Assembly: GCA_029582155.1 (NCBI GenBank)
Contig: CM055907.1
Span: 33,353,983 to 33,417,982, forward strand
DNA length: 64,000 nt
Source: Panopea generosa
Lineage: Eukaryota; Mollusca; Bivalvia; Adapedonta; Hiatellidae
Reading direction: 5' to 3'
Shown one piece after another: positions 25,023 through 36,429 of the stretch. The notes below the pieces were generated by a model that was not told the origin of the DNA, ran no database searches, and saw nothing but the letters and a program-made list of their open reading frames with translations. Every line of letters starts with the position of its first letter. Within the stretch, counting starts at the first letter, position 1. The translations under genes were made by a program, and so were the position numbers.

Positions 25023-26480
25023 GATGAACACGTAGAATACCCTGTGATAAAGGAATGTCAACTTGACTTAAACTGGATAGGCATTGTCCAGTGAAGGTGA
25101 ACAAGAGGACCAATATGGCCCTCACTCGCTCATCTGACAGAGGAGATTGAGTAACACATACAAAAACATTGAACAAAACCAATGATGAGAGTATTGAACA
25201 AGATACTATGTATATTAAAGATGGATAGCATTAGGCAGAGATATCAAATCTGATACAATAAGCAATAAAGCTTCAAAATTTAGTGTAGAGTGTTGGCCGC
25301 TCATGCCAGAGGATGCAGGTGTCATCCCAGCCTCAACCTAATGGTCTAACAGAACATTCAGTACTAGTTCTACCCAGAAGACAGACTTGACAGTGTTTCA
25401 TTAAAGTCCTGAGCTTACTTCGCAGTCAAGCAACTAATCAAAGTATATATATATATAAAAAACTAATTAGAAGTTTAATGAAATAAAGCCCTATAGTATA
25501 AAAGTTTGATACATTTAGTTCCAGAATGATTCATGAAGTTTAGCCTAGAACTAACCAGATGCAACTAGGCCCATTGATATAAAACATTGATGCAAGTTGG
25601 CCCAATTATATTATCAAACTTTGATGCAAGTAGGTCCAATTATATCAAACTTTGATGCAAGTAGGTCCAATTATATCAAACTCTGATGCAAGTAGGCTCA
25701 ATTATATTATCAAACTCTGATGCAAGTAGGCCCAATTATATCAAACTCTGATGCAAGTAGATCCAATTATATCAAACTTTGATCCATTTAGGCCAAGTAT
25801 TATAATTTGCTCAATAAATAGATTAATCGAAGCAATGGATTATCCACTGGCGGCAAAACAGGGTAGAAAACAGTTATGATTCTATAATTGCTATAACATT
25901 GCTATATATTTATATTTAAAATGATATTAAAGTATAACAGATGTCTATTTCTAGAACACTACTGACAGACTATATCAAATGAAAGAGATGTAAAGTTGAA
26001 GTTTTACACCAATACCTGGCTACAACAAACAGTGAACAGTTGAAATTGTACACTCAACAATAATATGATATTTAAACCTCAAGTTACAATAACAATCATA
26101 AAATATGGGAACAAGTGAACATATACAAATACATGCAACAAGTCATTGGCACAAAGACATTGTGTAGTTCTCTCAAATATGGACGGACGTTACTAGTGTA
26201 GATAGGATCAACAGAATAACATATTTCCAGGAATATAGATGTGCTTCATCACCCAACCCTAACATACTTGCCAGCCAGTGGCATAGCTGCTTATAGGCAC
26301 AACAGGCAACAGATATATAATATTAGCAAAAATGAATCGTTAAATAAGCATTTTTATCTATTTCAATCTCAGCTTGGCCCACAAACCCTGCAACAGAGAG
26401 GCATTGGTCCTCTGGACCCCCAGTCCAGGCCTACAACCTATAAAAGGCCAGCTACGCCCCAGCCAACAAACATGTCCTTT
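25023..26480. other. Spacer with short repeats and dispersed-element relics
   Basis: Holds a 33-bp tandem repeat at 25,575-25,800 ('aactttgatgcaagtagg', about six copies). A decayed minus-strand segment at about 25,330-25,400 ('tctgggtagaactagtact' on the minus strand) is like the SINE-like family at 53.7 kb. At 26,255-26,470 ('ccagtggcatagctgctta', 'ggacccccagtccaggcc') there is what looks like a dispersed-element relic. No gene is supported. Confidence 0.45.
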
Positions 26481-29400
26481 ATGTCTATAATAATGGAGAT
26501 ATCTGCAGTGACATCAGTAGTCGAGCTGGCAGTCACATCATAATGGAAATATCTGCAGTGACAACAGTAGTCTAACTGGCACTCAGCCTCACATCATAAT
26601 GGAGATATCTGCAGTGACAACAGTAGGCGAGCTGGCAGTCACATCATAATGGAGATATCTGCACTGACAACAGTAGTTGAGCTGGCAGTCACACATAATG
26701 GAAATATCTGCAGTGACAACAGTAGTCGAGTTGGCACTCAGCCTCACATCATAATGGAGATATCTGCAGTGACAACAGTAGTCGAGTTGGCACTCAGCCA
26801 CACATCAAAATGGAGATATCTGCAGTGACAACAGTAGTCGAGCTGGCAGTAACACATAATGGTGATATCTGCAGTGACAACAGAAGTCGAGCTGGCAGTC
26901 ATATCATAATGGAAATATCTAAACTGACAACAGTAGTGGAGCTGGCACTCAGCCTCACATCATAATGGAGATATCTGCAGTGACAACAGTAGGTGAGCTG
27001 GCAGTCACATCATAATGGAGATATCTGCACTGACAACAGTAGTCTAGCTGGCAGTCACATCATAATGGAGATATCTGCACTGACAACAGTAGTCGAGCTG
27101 GCAGTCACATATAATGGAGATATCTGCAGTGACAACAGTAGTCTAGCTGGCAGTCACATCATAATGGAGATATCTGCAGTGACAACAGTAGGTGAGCTGG
27201 CAGTCACATCATAATGGAGATATCTGCACTGACAACAGTAGTCGAGCTGGCAGTCACATCATAACGGAGATATCTGCACTGACAACAGTAGCCAAGCTGG
27301 CAGTCACATCATAATGGAGATATCTGCAGTGACAACAGTAGTTGAGCTGGCAGTCACACATAATGGAGATATCTGCAGTGACAACAGTAGTCGAGTTGGC
27401 ATTCAGTCTCACATCATAATGGAGATATCTTCAGTGACAACAGTAGTCGAGTTGGCACTCAGCCTCACATCATAATGGAGATATCTGCAGTGAAAACAGT
27501 AGACGAGCTGGCAGTCACATTATAATGCAGATATCTGTAGTGACAACAGTAGTCAAGCTGGCCGTCTATCATAATGGAGATATCTTCAGTGACAAGAGTA
27601 GTCGAGCTTGCAGTCACATCATAATGGAGATATCTGCACTGACAACAGTAGTCGAGCTGGCAGTCATATCATAATGGAGATATCTGCAGCGACAACAGTA
27701 GTTGGGCTGGCTGTCACATCATAATAGAGATATCTGCAGTGACAACAGTAGTCGAGCTGGCAGTTGCATCATAATGGAGATATCTGCAGTGACAACAGTA
27801 GTTGAGCTGGCACTCAGCCTCACATCATAATGGAGATATCTGCAGTGACAACAGTAGTTGAGTTGGCAGTCACATCATAATGGAGATATCTGCAGTGACA
27901 ACAGTGTTCGAGCTGGCAGTCACATCATAATGGAGATATCTACAGTGACAACAGTAGTTGGACTGGCTGTCACATCATAATGGAAATATCTGCAGTGACA
28001 ATAGTAGTCAAGCTGGCAGTCACATCATAATGGAGATATCTGCAGTGACAACAGTAGTCAAGCTGGCAGTCACATCATAATGGAGATATCTGCAGTGACA
28101 ACAGTAGTCGGGCTGGCAGTCACATTATAATGGATATCTGCAGTGACAACAGTAGTCGAGCTGGCAGTCACATCATAATGGAGATATCTGCAGTGACAAC
28201 AGTAGCCGAGCTGGCAGTCATATCATAATGGAGATATCTGCATTGACAACAGTAGTCGAGATTGCAGTCGCATCATAATGGAAATATCTGCAGTGACAAC
28301 AGTAGTAGAGCTGGCAGTCGCATCATAATGGAGATATCTGCAGTGACAACAGTAGTCGATTTGGCAGTCATACATAATGAAAATATCTGCAGTGGCAACA
28401 GTAGTCTAGCTGGCAGTCACATCATAATGGAGATATCTGCAGTGATAACAGTAGCCAAGCTGGCAGTCACATCATAATGGAAATATCTGCAGTGACAACA
28501 GTAGCCAAGCTGGCAGTTGCATCATAATGGAAATATCTGCAGTGACAACAGTAGTCAAACTGGCAGTCACTTCATAATGGAGATATCTGCAGTGACAACA
28601 GAGGTCGAGCTGGCAGTCACATCATAATGGAGATATCTGCAGTGACAACAGTAGTCTAGCTGGCAGTCACATCATAATGGAGTCATCTGCAGTGACAACA
28701 GTAGCCGAGCTGGCAGTCATATCATAATGGAGATATCTGCAGCAACAACAGTAGTCGGGCTGGCAGTTTCATCATAATGGAGATATCTGCAAAGACAACA
28801 GTAGTTGGGGTGGCTGTCACATTATAATGGAAATATCTGCAGTGACAACAGTAGTCTAGCTGGCAGTCACATCACAATGGAGATATCTGCAGTGACAACA
28901 GTAGCCGAGTTGTTAGTCATATATAATGAAGTATCTGCAGTGACAACAGTAGTAGAGCTGGCAGTCATACATAATGGAGATATCTGCAGTGACAACAGTA
29001 GTCTGACTGGCAGTCGCAGCATAATAGAGATATCTGCAGTGACAACAGTAGTTGGGCTGGCCGTCACATTATAATGGAAATATCTGCAGTGACAACGGTA
29101 GCCAGGCTGGCAGTGACATCATAATAGATATATCTGCAGTGACAACGGTAGTCGTACTGGCAGTCGTATCATAATGGAGATTTCTGCAGTGACAACAGTA
29201 GTTGGGCTGGCAGTCAAATTATAATGGAGATATCTGCAGTGACAAAGGTAGCCAGGCTGGCAGTCGCATCATAATAGCGATATCTGCAGTGACAACGGTA
29301 GTCGGACTGGCAGTCACATCATAATGGAGATATCTGCAGCAACAACAGTAGTTGGGGTGGCTGTCACATTATAATGGAGATATCTGCAGTGACAACAGAA

Positions 29401-30935
29401 GTCTAGCTGGCAGTCACATCACAATGGAGATATCTGCAGTGACAACAGTAGCCGAGTTGGTAGTCATACATAATGAAAATATCTGCAGTGACAACAGTAG
29501 TCGAGCTGGCAGTCACACATAATGGAGATATCTGCAGTGACAACAGTAGTCAGACTGGCAGTCGCAGCATAATGGAGATATCTGCAGTGACAACAGTAGT
29601 TTGGCTGGCAGTCACATTAAAATGGAGATATCTGCAGCCACAACAGTAGCCAGGCTGGCAGTCGCATCATAAAAGAGATATCTGCAGTGACAACAGTAGT
29701 TCGGCTGGCAGTCGCATCATAATGGAGATATCTGTAGTGACAACGGTAGCCGAGCTGGAAGTCGCATCATAATGGAGATATCTGCAGTGACAACAGTAGT
29801 TGGGCTGGCAGTCACATTATAATGGAGATATCTGCAGCGACAACGGTAGCCAGACTGGTAGTCGCATCAAAATAGAGATATATGCAGTGACAACAGTAGT
29901 CGAGATTGCAGTCGCATCATAATGGAAATATCTGCAGCGATAATAGGAGTCGAGCTGGCAGACCCATCATAATGAAGATATCTGCAATGACAACAGTAGT
30001 CTAGCTGGCAGTCAGATCATAATGGAGCCAGCAGTCACATTATAATGGAGATATCTGGAGCGACAACAGTAGCTGAACTGGCAGTCACATTATAATGGAG
30101 ATATCTGCAGCAACAATGGTAGCCGAGCTGGCAGTCGCATCATAATGGAGATATCTGCAGCGACAACGACAGTAGAGCTGGCAGTCAAATCATAATGGAG
30201 ATATCTGCAGCAACAATGGTAGTCGAGCTGGCAGACCCATCATAATGAAGATATCTGCAATGACAACAGTAGTCTAGCTGGCAGTCACATCATAATGGAG
30301 CCGGCAGTCACATTATAATGGAGATATCTGGAGCGACAACAGTAGCCGAGCTGGCAGTCACATTATAATGGAGATATCTGCAGCGACAACAGTAGTCTAG
30401 CTGGCAATCACATCATAATGGAGATATCTGCAGTGACAACAGTAGTTGAGCTGACAGTCACATTATAACGGAGATATCTGCAGTGACAACAGTAGTTTAG
30501 CTGGCAGTCACATTATAATGGAGATATCTGCAGTGACAATAGTAGTCAAGTTGGCAGTCACACATAATGGAGATATCTGCAGTGACAACAGTAGTCGGGC
30601 TGGCAGTCACATCATAATGGAGACATCTGCAGTGACAACAGTAGTCGAGATGACAGTCAAACGTAATGGAGGTAATGGAGATATCTGCAGTGACAACAGT
30701 AGTCGAGCTGGCAGACACATTATAATGGAGATATCTGCAGTGACAACAGTAGTTGAGCTGGCAGTCACATTATAATGGAGATATCTGCAGTGACAACAGT
30801 AGTTGGGCTGGCAGTCACATCATAATGGATACATCTGCAATGACAACAGTAGCCGAGCTGGCAGTCACATCATAATGGAGATATCTGCAGTGACAACAAT
30901 AGTTGAGCTGGCAGTCACATCATATGGCTCCTGGC
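26480..30935. repeat. Minisatellite, 50-bp unit, about 88 copies
   Basis: The unit has 'catcataatggagatatctg', 'cagtgacaacagtagtcg' and 'agctggcagtca'. Nearly every copy contains GATATC and CTGCAG. Some units carry an extra 'cactcagcctcac' insertion, and a duplicated block with 'ggagccagcagtcac' occurs at about 30,020 and 30,300. Short frames on both strands come from the periodicity. Confidence 0.95.
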
Positions 30936-33900
30936 ATTATTTTACTTAAATACTTAACTATATTTTGACTGGTTATTCACATATTCCGTCATTAATATCA
31001 ATGAAAGCATATGCAAATGATGACTTTCAGACCAATTTTAATATTGAAATGAAACTATTCTCTTTGAAATATTCTCTTAAAGACAAACGTGGCAATTTTG
31101 ATAACTATGATTTATGTTTGCTCAACTTTAGAATAACCATGGAAATTTGAATTGTGGTAACAATGTTAAAATCATCATAGTACAACCATTATGTTTCTCA
31201 ACATTTGCGTTTGCTTTATCAATAACTATTTTATTTATTTACTGCTTCTAATAATAAAGTGAACTTGAAGTTATTTTTATTGCTAATGAAATGGTAAGGC
31301 TAAATAACTAGTTTTTGTATTTATTTTTGATTATATTATAAGATATATAGAACTGGGTTCTTGACGTATCAGGCAACATGCTATATAATAAGGTTTTGTG
31401 CACAATATCACTTAAACTATGTAATGATAACATCAATAATGAAAACCTCGACATTACACTGCATTCTTTTGACCACAAGTTGATTGAATGAACAACCAGA
31501 AATATAGATATTGACCTAGTTCCGGTACATATTGGCCTAGTTTTTTGTATAGGCCGAGTCCGTTTCAAATGAAGTCATAATTTTCCTCAATAACAAGGCC
31601 AATACGATGAAGTTAATTAAAAATATAATGTTAGTAATTAAATGGTTTCATATTGGCCGAGTTATTGGTTCAAGAATTGTCATATTGGCCCTTGCAAGGC
31701 TGTAGGCCACAGGCTAATATGACTGTCCGAGAACCAATAATTGGGACAATATGAAATCACTTAATCAATGACAATTTTACTAATTGACTGCTTTTAATAC
31801 TGGGTCAACTTTCAATTATTTTATTTATGCAAGTTTGTAAAATAAAAGTAGGTTAGACAAGTAGTTTTGTATTTTATTGTTGATTGTACATGAGATATAC
31901 AGAATTGGTTTCCGTTCTAGATGTGTAAGCTGGTAACAACATGCTCTGTATATAATAAGTGTCAGTGCACTTTAACATTATATGAATCTATACCGATTTT
32001 TTAATTAAAGATTGACATTAGGTTCAAACAACTGGAAGTAGTTGTATTGGCCCAGTTCCAGTTCATATTGGCCTTGTTTTTTTTCCGAATTGGCCGAGTT
32101 TGGTTCATATTGGCCGAGTTCACGTCATATGATGTGATAATTTCTCTCAATAACAAGGTCAATACAATAAAATTAATCATCACTGTCTGGTGTATCATTT
32201 TAACACTCACTGTGTCACATGACATCACATCATATTTTAAGTGGCATTTCCTTCCATAAAACTCAGCATGAATGGGGCTATTGATTCTTCTTATTGACTA
32301 TGGGAAAAATAAATGAAAGTATTTTTAAGAAGTTTTTATCAAAAATAAAAATCACTGTGATTGTTTATAAGTGATACCCCAGGAGACATCGCAAGCACCA
32401 CAACATTGTCAAACTCACAGGTATTGGTCACAAATAAACCTACAAATATAATTCCTTTATTATGTGACAGGATGTAGTAGGTATCGTGGGAAGTTCCATG
32501 TAGATACACACCAGTCCTCAAAGTTCACACTGCTTTCCAGTGATACAATCAAATCCTTTTATGTATTGTATTTATATGATTGTGTTGACATTCAAATCTT
32601 GTAAAAGTGAAGTTTCCCCTGACTAATAAGGAATGTCAGTTTTGAGTTGAAAGTATTTCTGGTGTTTTTCTGGGAAGAGGAACTTCGTCACCATGCAACC
32701 ATTGACATGGTGTCTGAGATCCATTGGCTATTGTTTCATAGTTAAGAAGTTATATAATATTAATTAATTGATTATGACCTGTGGCTAAACTGCATCTTTT
32801 ACTTTGTCTATCCCATGAATATAAGCAACAGACTAGTTTGTTGTTATTTCCTAGGGGTTTCCCACTAATATCTCCATTAAAAAACAAAGGACTTTTCCTT
32901 TCATAAAAAAAAATATGATGCCTTGTGGGGTTAAAGTTGAATTAAAATTTTATGCCTTGCTGGTACTTCTGTCTCTGAACAGAATTTTTTTCTTCAAGAC
33001 CGTTTTTCTTCTCGAAATTTTATACATTTTCTGCCCAGATATTTCTACCGATTGTATAAAAAACATAAAATTGTCCTTCCTCATGTACCGCAGCACCTTG
33101 ATTTCCAAAGACAATATCCCGCAGCATCTAGATTTCGGCGACTTATCTTTATCGCAGCAGAAACAGCAAGTCTTTTAAATTTACCTTGATTTGACTTGTT
33201 GTAACGATTGAAATACACAGCCTCTGGACATCAGGACCAAGTGTAATGTTACATGTGACTGCACAGTTGGACACTTATGTTGTTTATGTTAAGAGATTAC
33301 CTTCAATCAACTTTTTCATCTTAAACTGATTGATCTTTTTTGTTAAGACCGCCATAATATAATTACATCACCCGACAACAACATATGATTAAATTGGTTT
33401 GTTTGAAACAAAGTATAATTATCTACCCGCGGACTTCCCGAAAGGTGACAAAAACCTATTCTTGGTCGTGAATAAATTATTAACACAGAAATGTACGAGC
33501 TAATCAGATGTCGGAATACACTGGTAGCAGGCCACAACCCTGCCTACTTTATTATATTTATGCCGAGATGACGTGCAACAACGTTATCTAAAGTAAATTT
33601 CACAAATTATATATAAATATATACATATCAATCAATATTTGACGTATCAGATACGTTTACAAATACTCCACTAAGGATATGAATATACAAACGTGTATAA
33701 TATTAAATTCTGCAAAAATGCCAATTAAACTGTATGGCGGCATTACTATAATTGTATGGGTATCCCCACTGTTTGTCAGATGGAGTAAAACACTAATTTT
33801 TTGACACAAAAAGAAAACTAAGTAATACAAAGTCTATTGTGACAAAAAATCTAAATTGGGACATTCCGTCAGCAGTGAAAATAACATCCACATTCTCAGA

Positions 33901-33990
33901 TTTGTTAGAATCGTGGCTACACTTTGATGTAACATATATCTTGGGCCCTGGAAAATATGCACATTCAGATGGAATTGGACTGTGTTTTTT
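30936..33990. other. AT-rich region with duplicated and inverted elements, no gene supported
   Basis: Contains two related segments at about 31,290-31,620 and 31,850-32,175 (both with 'ttggcc' motifs and 'caataacaagg.caatac') and the inverted repeat at 31,645-31,756. Open frames at 32,340-32,521, 32,915-33,178 and 33,793-33,961 were looked at and not accepted as genes. Confidence 0.5.
31645..31756. repeat. Imperfect inverted repeat, arms about 45 bp
   Basis: The left arm at 31,645-31,690 ('gtttcatattggccgagtta', 'ttggttc', 'gtcatattggcc') pairs with 31,710-31,756 on the opposite strand with about ten mismatches; the loop is about 20 bp. It sits between the two copies of the 31.3/31.9-kb duplicated segment and may be the centre of a fold-back element. 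Confidence 0.7.
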
Positions 33991-33993
33991 TTT

Positions 33994-34068
33994 ATTCATT
34001 ATGAATTCCACTTAAATTTAAATAAAGATTCATTCTTTATTTAAATTAAAGTGGAATTCATAATGAAT
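33994..34068. repeat. Near-perfect 34-bp inverted repeat (hairpin)
   Basis: The arms 33,994-34,027 and 34,035-34,068 are reverse complements with one mismatch, separated by a 7-base loop 'attcatt'. Each arm holds 'gaattccactt' or its complement. Confidence 0.9.
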
Positions 34069-35739
34069 AATTTTAAATCAAAATACCGTTTTATTAAGAT
34101 TTTCAAAATTTCCCATGGTTGATTGTTAAGAAAGTTGTTTATACAAAGAATACGACTGCACTTTTGTGTCAAGGAATTTTTTAGATATATTCTATACAAG
34201 TCCTTGACAGTATGCAACAAGGTACTGAATTCATCAGTCAAGTTCCAACAACAGCAGACTTTCAGAAAGCAGGGGAATAATGGCATGTTGAGAAACTAAA
34301 TAGGGTGCTGTTTAGTTGATGTTCCTTGATGAGAAAAAAAAACGAAATGACATACATTTTAAAGGGTGCTATTTAAACTAAAAAATAACAATAAAAGTCA
34401 AATCAAATTTCTTTTTTGGTTTAGCAGCAATATTAAGTTCATAAATAATTTTAAATGGCACCATGTAAAGTTGAAAAAATGCATTTTTTTTATTTTAATT
34501 TAGACCCATGATTCAAAAATGAAAAAAAATCAGCAGAACACCTCCTCCTCACCCACGCCCTACACCTCATTCTTACCCCAGCATCTGAAAAAATACTGGG
34601 GAAAGGCAGGTATTTCTTAGTGGTCGTAAAAAAAATATAAATTGGACTGTGAAATTGTCTTTGGGCATCAATAACCAGATTGTTTGTCACAAGCCATGAT
34701 ACCCCCACCCCCCACCCCCAAAAATGTGCATTGATATATTTCGATGACGGTTTATTATAGTTGACTTCACTTTAAGCCATTATTTTTATATATTTCCTAC
34801 GAAGTCTGACAAGTGTTCAAATTTTTTAAAAAAAGATGTCTGACACTTTAAAGGAATATATGTACATTACACCGATGGAATTCCTTTTGTATCCTTCCAT
34901 CAAAAATGTCCAAGATACTCACTTAGTGAAATAACAAGTGTCATAATAATGTTTGTTTTACTGTCAGAGTGACGTCATCGGATATTGGCACAAGGTATTA
35001 GTGAAAGGGACAGCGTGTTCATTCTGTACATAAATTTAGGCATGTGTAGTTATAAAGATAACTCTCTTAATGGATTGTATCACTTTAATAGAAATTAATA
35101 TTTTAACAAATTAGTATACTGAAAATAAACATTTCAGAAGACAACCAGTTACAAACAAACACTAACCTTTAATTATTATGTTGTTTTTTTTCGTTTGTTA
35201 TCTATAGTGCCCCTTTATTTAATTCTAGACCTGTGGTAAATTGTGACGTAATCACTTGCACATCGGCATTAGTGTCAAAAGTGTTACGTCGGCGTACTTC
35301 AGAGAAAGTAGGCAAATGTCCAGACTAGTAACTTTGCAAGTGTTAAAATAAGAAAACACTAGAAAGGGGATTTTAGCCTATTTTTTTTTTTGATTTTGTG
35401 CATGGTGGTATTTTATCTAATCAAAATTTTATGCATGGTGGTGTATATCACAATTAAATTTTATGCTCGGTGGGTAAAAAAAATAAATGCTGTCCGATCC
35501 TCCCATTCATTTATTTCTGGAAAAGCCCTAATATAAATAAAGATTTCACTCGATTCTTCCATGAGGTATGCTTGTGAATAGAAAAATGATTTTTTTCATT
35601 TTTGGGTAGCTACCATATTTCTATGAAATGCCATTTTAACTACGGTGTGTTTATCCTTTACAAATAGTCTCCATTCTGGCACAAACTATAGCATATACTA
35701 TTTAACACATTACTGCAATACAATACGAAGCAGATAACA
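34069..35739. other. AT-rich sequence, probably 3' UTR and flank of the anosmin-like gene
   Basis: On the minus strand the part next to 35,740 would be the 3' UTR if the last exon is right. AATAAA on the minus strand lies at 35,510-35,515. Three 'atgcatggtgg'-like motifs lie at 35,398-35,475. No other exon is supported. Confidence 0.4.
35510..35515 (-). terminator. Candidate poly(A) signal AATAAA, minus strand
   Basis: The hexamer lies about 225 bases after the candidate stop codon at 35,740-35,742 of the anosmin-like gene. It is plausible by distance only. Confidence 0.35.
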
Positions 35740-35963
35740 TCAGGAACCCGTGATAAGTTTATACAAAAACAGAAATAAATAGTAAACAGTTTGATATATA
35801 TTTAGTTTTGGCGTGCTGGGAGTTTGTAAATTTGTAGATGATTTATTTTTAAAAACAGTTGCTATGGAGACAGGTACCATGTTGTTCCCTTCAACAGTAC
35901 TGACCTCTGGTGGCAGGAATACTGTAGATGATGACAGACTGTCCTCTACAGAATCTGGGGGCT
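35740..35963 (-). CDS. ANOS1: Anosmin-like gene, candidate last exon
   Basis: Minus strand. The acceptor AAATTTTCAG ends at 35,964 and the exon starts in the phase left by the 41.2-kb exon, giving E then PPDSVEDSLSSS and so on. If read to the stop at 35,742-35,740 it adds 73 residues after the junction codon: an acidic Ser/Thr-rich linker and then a hydrophobic stretch (residues about 56-70, YQTVYYLFLFLYKLI). A donor-like GAG/GTCAGT at 35,905/35,904 would instead make this a 59-bp internal exon; then the real C-terminus lies further left. Vertebrate anosmin-1 also has a short low-complexity tail after FN3-4 but no membrane segment, so the hydrophobic end may be intronic read-through. Phase match and position support the exon start; its end is uncertain. 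Confidence 0.5.
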
Positions 35964-35999
35964 CTGAAAATTTACAGTATATATTAAATATGTGAATAA

Positions 36000-36345
36000 A
36001 ATATAATCATATAATAAACATGTGAATATAATATAATAATCATGTAAATAAATATAATATAATAATCATGTCAATATAATACAATAATATAATAAACATG
36101 TGAACAGAACATATATATTAAATGTGTGAATGGAATATAATCATATAATAAATGTGTGAATAGAACATATATAATAAACATGAGAATAGAGCACATATAA
36201 TAAACATGTGAATAGAACACATATAAAAATATATGAATAAAATAAATATGTGAATACAGCACATATAATAAACACTGGAATAAAACAAATACAAGAAACA
36301 TGTGAATATAACATATACAAGAGACATGTGAATAAAAAATAGTAC
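36000..36345. repeat. AT-rich minisatellite next to the last-exon acceptor
   Basis: Units of about 20-26 bp built on 'catgtgaatataatataata' and 'gtgaatagaacacatataat' begin within about 30 bp of the acceptor at 35,964. On the minus strand the array is pyrimidine-rich but does not include the AG. Confidence 0.85.
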
Positions 36346-36429
36346 ATAGAGAATCTTATATCATAGAATTATTGACAAATCATGTTGCTGCAAACACTTT
36401 GTTCCATTGTGTTATGAAACGTTAGCCAA

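Noticed and set aside
24547..25182. Minus-strand 211-codon frame with a 15-residue repeat
   Set aside because: The repeat is nearly identical at DNA level and both strands are open; the flanks look like dispersed repeat sequence, not a conserved protein.
26241..26543. Plus-strand 100-codon frame, proline-rich
   Set aside because: It runs into the 50-bp array, and its first part looks like a dispersed-element relic.
32340..32521. Minus-strand frame with VTNTCEFDNVVVLAMSPG after an acceptor-like TTTGTAG
   Set aside because: It looks somewhat protein-like, but its phase and position do not connect to any exon found and no domain is certain.
32915..33178. Plus-strand 87-codon frame and the opposite-strand Cys-rich frame
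   Set aside because: No recognisable domain, splice context or codon signal on either strand.
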